From Ferrimonas balearica (GTDB lineage: Bacteria > Pseudomonadota > Gammaproteobacteria > Enterobacterales > Shewanellaceae), in contig NZ_JAHVHV010000004.1 in the NCBI RefSeq assembly GCF_019802085.1, forward strand, positions 295,210 through 359,209: a stretch of DNA of 64,000 bases, in the 5' to 3' direction. Position numbers and translations under genes: made by a program. Position 1 is the first letter of the stretch. Each line of letters opens with the position of its first letter. The notes under the pieces are model-generated. The model was not told the origin of the DNA. It saw only the letters and a program-made list of their open reading frames with translations, and did not search any database. Below, one piece after another: positions 57,645-64,000 of this stretch.

Positions 57645-58721
57645 TCAGTCGAGGTAGCGGTATTGCACCCGGGCGGTGGTGCTGCACAGCAGCTCATAGG
57701 GAATGGTGCCGGCGCACTCGGCGATCTCCTCCACCGGCAGCCCTTCGCCCCAGAGCACCACATCGTCCCCCACCTGCACCTCGGCTTCCCCCACCTCCAC
57801 GGTGAGCATGTCCATGCTGACCCGGCCGGCCAGGGGGTAGCGCTGGCCATTGATCAGCACCGGGGTGCCGGACACCGCGTGGCGGGGATAGCCGTCGCCG
57901 TAGCCCATGGCCACCACGGCGATGCGGGTGTCCCGACCGCTGCGCCAGGTCTGACCGTAGCCCACCGGCTCGCCGGCCTTGAGGCTGCGAACGGCCAGCA
58001 CCTTGGAGCGCATGGTCATCACCGGCTGGAGATCGAACTGGCTCGGCTCACCGCCGATCATGGGGTTGGCACCGTACAGGGCCAGACCCGGGCGCACCCA
58101 GTCACCGTGGGCGCTGGGCCAGACCAGGGTACCGGCGGAGTTGCACAGGGTGCGCTCGCCGGGCAGGTCTTTCACCAGGCGGTTGAACAGCTGGATCTGG
58201 CGTACCGTTTCCGGGTTCTCCGCCTCGTCCGCCACCGCGAAGTGGGTCATCAAATTGGGGGGCTGAACCACGTTGGCGCAGTCGCACAGGCGGCGATAGA
58301 GGGCGTCGAACGCCTCCGGCAGTACGCCAAGGCGGTGCATGCCGCTGTCGATCTTCAGCCAGATCACCAGCGGCTGGGAGAGCTGGGCCCGCTCCAGCAG
58401 GCGCACCTGCTCGGCGTCGTGGATCACCACGTCCAGGCTGTGCCGGGCGGCCTGCTCGAGATCCACCTCGGAAAACACCCCTTCAAGCAGAATCAGTCGG
58501 GATGCGTTGCCGTTCTCCCGCAGGGCCAGGGCCTCCTCGATGCGGGCCAGGCCAAAGCCGTCCACCGCGTCCAGCCAGCTGGCCAGCTTGACCAGGCCGT
58601 GGCCGTAGGCGTTGGCCTTGACCACCGCCATCACCTTGGCATGGGGGGCCAGGGCGCGCAGTCGCTGGAGGTTGTGCTGGAGGGCACTGCGGCGGATCTC
58701 CGCCACCGGGGAAAATCGCAT
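57645..58721 (-). CDS. alr: Alanine racemase
   Basis: A 358-residue PLP enzyme (E. coli Alr 359) interconverting L- and D-alanine for peptidoglycan. The PLP lysine is K35 in AVVKANAYGHG, and the catalytic Tyr lies in AMGYGDGYPRHA. RPGLALYGANP and GRVSMDMLTVEVG are also conserved. The ATG is one base from the dnaB stop, so it is cotranscribed as dnaB-alr, as in E. coli. A 151-bp gap to the VC2662-family gene follows. Confidence 0.97.
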   Translation of the reverse strand: MRFSPVAEIRRSALQHNLQRLRALAPHAKVMAVVKANAYGHGLVKLASWLDAVDGFGLARIEEALALRENGNASRLILLEGVFSEVDLEQAARHSLDVVIHDAEQVRLLERAQLSQPLVIWLKIDSGMHRLGVLPEAFDALYRRLCDCANVVQPPNLMTHFAVADEAENPETVRQIQLFNRLVKDLPGERTLCNSAGTLVWPSAHGDWVRPGLALYGANPMIGGEPSQFDLQPVMTMRSKVLAVRSLKAGEPVGYGQTWRSGRDTRIAVVAMGYGDGYPRHAVSGTPVLINGQRYPLAGRVSMDMLTVEVGEAEVQVGDDVVLWGEGLPVEEIAECAGTIPYELLCSTTARVQYRYLD

Positions 58722-58722
58722 A

Positions 58723-60129
58723 TTACTCGTCGTAGTCGAAGCTGGTGCCCGCGTAGTTGTCGAAGCGGGAGAACTGCCCCTGGAAGGTCAGGGGGACTTT
58801 GCCGATGGGGCCGTTACGCTGCTTACCGATGATGATCTCGGCCAGCCCCTTCTCAGCGGTATCCGGATGGTACACCTCGTCCCGGTAGATGAACATGATG
58901 AGGTCCGCATCCTGCTCAATGGAGCCGGATTCCCGCAGATCCGAGTTCACCGGGCGCTTGTCCGCCCGTTGCTCCAAGGAGCGGTTGAGCTGCGACAGGG
59001 CCACCACCGGGCACTGCAACTCCTTGGCCAGGGCCTTCAGGGAGCGGGAGATCTCGGCGATTTCCAGGGTCCGGTTGTCGGACAGGGCCGGCACCTGCAT
59101 CAGCTGCAGGTAGTCCACCATGATCATGGCGATGCCGCCGTTCTCCCGTGCCACCCGGCGGGCCCGGGAGCGCACCTCGGTGGGGGTCAGGCCGGAGCCA
59201 TCGTCGATGTACATCTTGCCCTGCTCCATCATCAGCCCCATGGTGGAGGAGACCCGGGCCCAATCGTCGTCGTTGAGCTGGCCGGTCCGGATCTTGGTCT
59301 GATCGACCCGGCCCAAGGAGGCCAGCATCCGCATCATGATCTGCTCGGAGGGCATCTCCAGGGAGAAGATCAGCACCGGCTTGTCTTCGTTCATCGCCGC
59401 CTGCTCACAGAGGTTCATGGCGAAGGTGGTTTTCCCCATGGATGGACGTGCGGCGACGATCACCAGATCCGAGGGCTGCAGGCCGGCGGTCATCTTGTCC
59501 AGGTCCGAGTAGCCGGTGGAGACCCCGGTCACCCCGTTGTGGGGGTTGTTGAACAGCTGCTCAATCTTGTCGACGGTCTTGGACAACACCGTCTTGATGT
59601 CCTCGGGGCCCTCATTGGCGTTGGTCCGCTTCTCGGCGATCTGGAACACCTTGCTCTCGGCCAGGTCCAGCAACTGGGAGGAGTCGCGGCCGTCGGGGTT
59701 GAAACCGGCATCGGCGATCTCGTTGGCCACCTTGATCATCTCCCGCACCACGGCGCGCTCGCGCACGATGCCGGCGTAGGCGGTGAGGTTGGCCACACTG
59801 GGGGTGTTCCGGGCAATGTCCGACAGGTAGGGGATCCCGCCGACGGCGTCCAGCTCGCCCATCTTGCCGAGCTCCTCGGAGACGGTCACCAGATCCAGCG
59901 GTTGGCCCTGCTCCAGCAAGGTGGACATGGCGGCGAAGATCAGCTGGTGGCTGCGGCTGTAGAAGTCGTCCTTCACCACCTTCTCCGCCACCTGGTCGAA
60001 CAGCTCGCTGTTGAGCATCAATCCGCCGAGCACGGACTGTTCCGCCTCCAGGGAGTGGGGGGGCAGTTTCAGTTGATCCACCGTCGCCGGTTGCTGGCCG
60101 GATTTCTCCCGGGCCCGTGTTTCCGCCAT
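58723..60129 (-). CDS. dnaB: Replicative DNA helicase
   Basis: A 468-residue hexameric 5'-3' helicase (E. coli 471) at the replication fork. The N-terminal primase-binding domain opens LPPHSLEAEQSVLGGLMLN. The RecA-like motor has Walker A (ARPSMGKTTFAMN) and Walker B (IMVDYLQLM), plus LRESGSIEQDADLI. No intein is present. It is divergent from the S46 peptidase gene and is followed by alr. Its partner primase (dnaG) is also in this window. Confidence 0.98.
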   Translation of the reverse strand: MAETRAREKSGQQPATVDQLKLPPHSLEAEQSVLGGLMLNSELFDQVAEKVVKDDFYSRSHQLIFAAMSTLLEQGQPLDLVTVSEELGKMGELDAVGGIPYLSDIARNTPSVANLTAYAGIVRERAVVREMIKVANEIADAGFNPDGRDSSQLLDLAESKVFQIAEKRTNANEGPEDIKTVLSKTVDKIEQLFNNPHNGVTGVSTGYSDLDKMTAGLQPSDLVIVAARPSMGKTTFAMNLCEQAAMNEDKPVLIFSLEMPSEQIMMRMLASLGRVDQTKIRTGQLNDDDWARVSSTMGLMMEQGKMYIDDGSGLTPTEVRSRARRVARENGGIAMIMVDYLQLMQVPALSDNRTLEIAEISRSLKALAKELQCPVVALSQLNRSLEQRADKRPVNSDLRESGSIEQDADLIMFIYRDEVYHPDTAEKGLAEIIIGKQRNGPIGKVPLTFQGQFSRFDNYAGTSFDYDE

Positions 60130-60213
60130 GTTAATTCCGTTACACTGTCTGAGATAAAAAGCTCGAGGAGGGAATCACCCTCCCGGAAAACCATAATAAT
60201 CGAAGGAACCCCG

Positions 60214-62406
60214 ATGCCAACAAGGAAACTCTGGCAGACCCTCGCCCCGGTGGCGCTGATGGTCTCACTTCCCCTGTCCGCGGATGAGGGGCAATGGCTG
60301 CCCCATCAATTGCTTGAGCTTGGCGACCAGTTGGAGCACCGCCGCATCGCCCTGCCCGCCGAACAGCTGGCGGATTTGACCCAGGCGCCGATGAACGCGG
60401 TGGTGGGGCTGGGCTATTGTACCGCGTCCTTTGTGTCCCCCAAAGGGCTGGTGGTCACCAACCACCACTGCGCCTACGGCGCCGTCCAGTACAACAGCCA
60501 CGGCGAACACAACTACATGGCCGACGGCTTCCTGGCCAGGGATCCCACCCACGAACTGCCCGCCGGTCCCCAGGAACGCCTCTACATCACCGACAAGGTG
60601 GAGAAGGTCACCGACCGGGTACTGGCCGGCACCGAGACTGCCGAAGACGGCTACCAGCGCCACCAGATCATCGAGCGCAACCGCAAGGGGATCATCCAGG
60701 CCTGCGAGGCGGATCCCGCATACCGCTGCAGCGTGCGCGACTTCCACGGCGGCCTGCACTACTACCTGCTGCGTCAACTGGTGATCCGCGACGTCCGCCT
60801 GGTGTACGCCCCGCCACAGAGCGTCGGCGCCTACGGCGGTGACATCGACAACTTCGAATACCCCCGTCACAGCGGCGATTTCACCTTCCTGCGCGCCTAC
60901 GTGGCCAAGGATGGCAGCCCCGCCGCCTACAGTGAGGACAACGTGCCCTACCAGCCGGCGGGCTACCTCAGCATCAACGCCGACGGGATCCGCGCCGGTG
61001 ACGGCGTGCTGGTGGCCGGCTACCCCGGGCGCACCAGCCGCCACAAGCTGACCGAGGAGCTGCGCTTCGCCGCCGATTGGCTCTACCCCACCCAGGCCGA
61101 CCGCTACCAGGGGCGCATCGACGCCATCGAGGCCCTGGGGGACGAACTGCCGGAGGTGGCCGTGGCCTACGCCGCCACCAAGGCCAGCTACGCCAACCGG
61201 ATGAAGAAGCTCAACGGCCTGCTGGATGGCTTTCGCAAGACCGACATCCCGGCACTGAAAGCCAGCCGCGATGAGGCCCTGGCCCAGTACCTGGCGGGCA
61301 AGCCGGAGGCCGCGGCCCTGACCGAGCTGCGCACCCTGGTGGCGGCCGACCAACAAGCCTACCAGGAGAACTTCTACCTCAACAACGCCCAGTCCGGTGC
61401 CCTGCTTACCGCCGCCGCCCGCCTCTACAAGTGGGCCAAGGAGCAACAGAAGGCGGACGCCGAACGGGACGCCGGCTACCAGGAGCGGGACCGCAAGCTG
61501 TTCGCCGCCCGCCTGGATCGCCTGGAGCGACGCTTTGACGCCCGCATGGACAAGGTTCTCTGGCAGCAGGACATCGCCGCCTACCTGAACCAGGACCAGC
61601 GCGATCCTGTGCTGGACGCCCAGCTGGCCCAGTTGGATTTCGACACCCTCTACGTGAAAACCACCCTGGGGGACAAGGACCAGCGCCGGGCCTGGATGGA
61701 CCAGCCGGCCAGCGCCTTCGAGCAGAGCTCCGATCCGCTGATCCGCATGGCGGTGGCCCTCTACCCGGGTAACGAGGCCCGCGATAAGGCCCGCAAGACC
61801 CGGCTGGGGGAGCTGGCCCAGGCGCGTCCGGCGATGATGCAGGCGATGCTGGACTGGTACCAGAGCCTGGAGCGGCCGGTCTACCCGGACGCCAACGGCA
61901 CCCTGCGCATCAGCATCGGCCACGTGGACGGCTACCAGGCGGCGGACGCCCTCTACAAACAGCCCTTCACCCGGCTGGAGGGGATCCGTGAGAAGCACAC
62001 CGGCCTGGCCCCCTTCGACGCGCCGGCCCCGGTCCTGGCGGCCATCGAAGAGGGCCGCTACGGCGACTACGCCCGCACCGATCTGGGCCAGCGTCCCAAC
62101 GAGGCCTGGTACTGCGGCTTCCTGCCCTGCGCCCAGGCCGATGCCCTGCCCTTCGGCTCGGTACCGGTGAACTTCCTCTCCAGCGCCGACACCACCGGCG
62201 GCAACTCCGGTTCTCCGGTGATGAACGGCAAGGGGGAGCTGGTGGGACTCAACTTCGACTCCACCTACGAGTCCATCACCAAGGACTGGTACTTCAACCC
62301 CGCCATCACCCGGGCGGTGCACGTGGACATCCGCTACGTGCTCTGGATGATGAGCGAAGTGGACAATGCCCAGTGGCTGCTCGACGAGCTGACCCTGGTG
62401 AAATAG
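60214..62406 (+). CDS. S46 family dipeptidyl-peptidase (DPP7/DPP11-like)
   Basis: A 730-residue exported serine peptidase releasing dipeptides from peptide N-termini, with a signal peptide (MPTRKLWQTLAPVALMVSLPLSA). The chymotrypsin-like triad is visible: His in TNHHCAYG (84-85), Asp in GGDIDNFEYPRH (210/212) and Ser665 in GGNSGSPVMNG. The specificity residue, 18 after the Ser in DPP11, is Ser683 (GLNFDST): neither the Gly of DPP7 nor the Arg of P. gingivalis DPP11. GAAGGAA lies upstream of the ATG; the frame extends far upstream antisense to dnaB. Divergent from dnaB. Confidence 0.95.
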   Translation: MPTRKLWQTLAPVALMVSLPLSADEGQWLPHQLLELGDQLEHRRIALPAEQLADLTQAPMNAVVGLGYCTASFVSPKGLVVTNHHCAYGAVQYNSHGEHNYMADGFLARDPTHELPAGPQERLYITDKVEKVTDRVLAGTETAEDGYQRHQIIERNRKGIIQACEADPAYRCSVRDFHGGLHYYLLRQLVIRDVRLVYAPPQSVGAYGGDIDNFEYPRHSGDFTFLRAYVAKDGSPAAYSEDNVPYQPAGYLSINADGIRAGDGVLVAGYPGRTSRHKLTEELRFAADWLYPTQADRYQGRIDAIEALGDELPEVAVAYAATKASYANRMKKLNGLLDGFRKTDIPALKASRDEALAQYLAGKPEAAALTELRTLVAADQQAYQENFYLNNAQSGALLTAAARLYKWAKEQQKADAERDAGYQERDRKLFAARLDRLERRFDARMDKVLWQQDIAAYLNQDQRDPVLDAQLAQLDFDTLYVKTTLGDKDQRRAWMDQPASAFEQSSDPLIRMAVALYPGNEARDKARKTRLGELAQARPAMMQAMLDWYQSLERPVYPDANGTLRISIGHVDGYQAADALYKQPFTRLEGIREKHTGLAPFDAPAPVLAAIEEGRYGDYARTDLGQRPNEAWYCGFLPCAQADALPFGSVPVNFLSSADTTGGNSGSPVMNGKGELVGLNFDSTYESITKDWYFNPAITRAVHVDIRYVLWMMSEVDNAQWLLDELTLVK

Positions 62407-62422
62407 CCGCTCCCGAAACGCC

Positions 62423-62452
62423 AAAAGGCCGCCCCAGGGGCGGCCTTTTTTT
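62423..62452. terminator. Bidirectional terminator between the S46 and Omp85-like genes
   Basis: An 8-bp stem GGCCGCCC/GGGCGGCC with a CAG loop, flanked by four A and seven T; the flanking genes are convergent. Confidence 0.92.
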
Positions 62453-62471
62453 GTCACTGAGCCTTAAGGGT

Positions 62472-63728
62472 TCAGAACGGCTGGTTCACCACCACCCGCA
62501 GCTGGTTCTCCTCCTCGCTGAAGGCCCAGTCGACTCGGGCCACCACGTTCTCCACCCACATCCGCAGGCCGACGCCAACGGTCCAGTCCATCTCCTTGTG
62601 CAGCTCCACCAGGTCGTAGCTGTCGTGCACCCGACCCACTTCGCCGTACACCGCGAACTGCCACCAGGGGAAGTAGTAACGCTCGATAAAGGGGATCGCC
62701 CCCTGGGGCTGCCAGCGGGGGATCGCCCGGTATTCGGCACCGTAAAACACCGCGCTGCGATCGTGGAAGCGGGCGCCCTGGTAGCCCCGCAGCCGGTTCC
62801 AGCCCCCCAGGGTGGACTCGGCAAACCAGGGGGGACGGTGCTCACTGCCTGGGCTGCCGCTGTCCCAGGTGGGCACGTCCGAGGTGTAGGCGGTAAAGGC
62901 CAACACCTGCTGCTTGGACCAGGCGCTGGCGCCGATGTTGAGGTAGTGGCTGTACTGGGCTTCCCACTTGGTGTAGCTCTGGCGCTCGGCCCCACCCCAG
63001 TCCCGGTGGATCTGCAGCTCCGCCCGGTAGCCTTCACTGGGGGAGGGGATGAAATCCCGGGCGTCGTGATCCAGCTTGAGGCTGAGGCCCTGGGTCTTGT
63101 CCCGCTGCTGGAAACCGTCTTGACCGATCACCTCGCGCTCCCGGTAGAAGGGCTCCAGCTCGATGCTGGTGTAGGCGCCGGGCAACTCGCCCTTCTCCAG
63201 GGCCACCGGGATCCCGGCCACGATCCGGCTGCGACGGCGCGGGGAGTCCTTGCCGGCGCCCATGGGCAGCAGGTAACGCAGGGTGGCGTAGAGATCGCGC
63301 TGCTGCTCCTCACCCAGTACGTGGTTGTCGGCACTGGAGCCGTGGCCACCGGCCGGGGTATCGAAATCGGGATTGCCATCCAGGTAGACCTGGGTCTCGC
63401 GGAAGCGGGCGTCGAACGCCTGCAGGTCCACAAACCAGCGGCCAGAATCGCCAAAGTGCAGGTTATAGACCCCGAGAAAGGCCACATGGCTGTCATTCTC
63501 CGAGTAGGCCCCGGCCCCCACCAGTTGGGAACCCTCCTGCAAGACCCCCTGAAGCGAAGCGGCGCCCCCCACACTCAACCCCATGCTGGAGGTGGAGAAC
63601 ACAAAGGGCACCGCGGCGCTGCGGCTCTTCGTCTCGGCCGAGGGCTCGGTTTCGGTCACGGCCTCGTCGGCCAGGGCCACGGCGCACAGGCCAAGGGCCC
63701 AGACGGTGGCAACTAGGGGGCGGAACAT
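62472..63728 (-). CDS. Omp85/BamA-like surface-antigen beta-barrel, no POTRA domains
   Basis: A 418-residue outer-membrane protein with a signal peptide (MFRPLVATVWALGLCAVALA). The mature part is one 16-strand-like barrel of the bacterial surface-antigen family. The hallmark is the RGY motif in LGGWNRLRGYQGARFHDRSA; the last residue is Phe. POTRA domains seen in BamA/TamA (several hundred residues) are missing, so it is a short, stand-alone member of unknown function. Its 5' end faces the rRNA operon terminator. Confidence 0.85.
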   Translation of the reverse strand: MFRPLVATVWALGLCAVALADEAVTETEPSAETKSRSAAVPFVFSTSSMGLSVGGAASLQGVLQEGSQLVGAGAYSENDSHVAFLGVYNLHFGDSGRWFVDLQAFDARFRETQVYLDGNPDFDTPAGGHGSSADNHVLGEEQQRDLYATLRYLLPMGAGKDSPRRRSRIVAGIPVALEKGELPGAYTSIELEPFYREREVIGQDGFQQRDKTQGLSLKLDHDARDFIPSPSEGYRAELQIHRDWGGAERQSYTKWEAQYSHYLNIGASAWSKQQVLAFTAYTSDVPTWDSGSPGSEHRPPWFAESTLGGWNRLRGYQGARFHDRSAVFYGAEYRAIPRWQPQGAIPFIERYYFPWWQFAVYGEVGRVHDSYDLVELHKEMDWTVGVGLRMWVENVVARVDWAFSEEENQLRVVVNQPF

Positions 63729-63841
63729 GGAGACTCCAGCAAGAAAGTGCAGCGCAGGGTAACGCCGCTGAGCGTTGCTGTCATCTGCGAATGGGGGTCA
63801 ATTCAGGTGAAATTCAGGCCAGTTCAGTGGCGATGAAACAC

Positions 63842-63871
63842 GAAAAAGGCCCATCCTTTCGGATGGGCCTC
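63842..63871 (-). terminator. rRNA operon terminator
   Basis: A perfect 10-bp stem AGGCCCATCC/GGATGGGCCT with a TTTC loop; on the minus strand it ends in five T. It lies 13 bp past the 5S gene. Confidence 0.92.
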
Positions 63872-63883
63872 TCTCAAAATGGG

Positions 63884-64000
63884 TGCCTGGCGGTGACCTA
63901 CTCTCGCATGGGAACCCCCACACTACCATCGGCGCGGTTGCGTTTCACTGCTGAGTTCGGCATGGGATCAGGTGGGTCCACAACGCTATTGCCACCAGGC
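63884..64000 (-). rRNA. rrf: 5S ribosomal RNA (5' end just outside the window)
   Basis: The minus strand reads GCCTGGTGGC at the window edge, matching a 5S 5' end minus about one base. It continues with the universal CCCATGCCGAACTCAG and CGCCGATGGTAGTGTGG segments and ends GCCAGGCA, complementary to the 5' end. The length of 117 fits a gammaproteobacterial 5S of about 120. The 23S and 16S genes should lie beyond base 64000. Confidence 0.97.

Noticed and set aside
58612..60213. Upstream in-frame extension of the S46 peptidase opposite dnaB
   Set aside because: The S46 gene has its own signal peptide and ribosome-binding site at 60214; the extension is antisense to a conserved helicase gene.

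Overview
The window is an ordinary, densely coded stretch of a high-G+C gammaproteobacterial chromosome. Gene orders shared with Escherichia coli, Shewanella and Vibrio (rpsU-yqeY-dnaG-rpoD, dnaB-alr, pepA-holC-valS, lptFG, nudF-yqiB-cpdA-yqiA-parE divergent from tolC, oppABCDF) place it in that class. A long-type PurC, a VC2662-family protein, an S46 dipeptidyl-peptidase, GlyGly-CTERM-anchored S8 proteases and the high G+C together point to a Shewanella relative such as Ferrimonas. The genus is an inference; no 16S gene is in view. No prophage, transposon, CRISPR array or tRNA was seen.

Layout. 1-6.4 kb: two tandem secreted S8-family proteins with C-terminal GlyGly-CTERM tails; the first, cut by the window edge, appears to lack the catalytic serine. 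6.4-20.3 kb: a DUF2167 membrane protein, pepA-holC-valS, lptFG (LPS export), an isolated gspAB pair, cca, and folB-folK-uppP. 20.3-26.7 kb: plsY, tsaD and the macromolecular synthesis operon rpsU-yqeY-dnaG-rpoD. 26.7-32.2 kb: a crotonase, a signalling operon (receiver-CheC protein, PAS-GGDEF cyclase, GNAT acetyltransferase), a small Arg-rich ORF, rraB, plsC and a CAT-like acetyltransferase. 32.2-41.7 kb: parC, a PQQ-type sugar dehydrogenase and parE in one run, then yqiA-cpdA-yqiB-nudF and divergent tolC. 41.7-49.1 kb: an outer-membrane barrel, a DUF2333 protein, a PCuAC copper chaperone ending in eight histidines, a second crotonase, a four-gene overlapping cluster of small envelope proteins around a PspC domain, dusA, purC, a membrane protein and a DUF465 protein. 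49.1-56.4 kb: a flavin monooxygenase and the oppABCDF oligopeptide importer. 56.4-64 kb: yjbQ, a VC2662-family protein, alr, dnaB, an S46 peptidase, an Omp85-like barrel and the 5S end of an rRNA operon.

Most genes are core housekeeping. Peptide use is a recurring theme: two secreted S8-family proteins, an S46 dipeptidyl-peptidase, leucyl aminopeptidase and a complete Opp importer would together suit growth on protein. The least explained items are the PspC small-protein cluster, the receiver-CheC/GGDEF/GNAT operon, the apparent pseudoprotease, the inverted repeats near dusA and upstream of oppA, and the structured purC and tolC leaders. Starts were chosen by ribosome-binding sites, overlaps and recalled family N-termini. 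All database-level statements are from memory of the families, not from searches.
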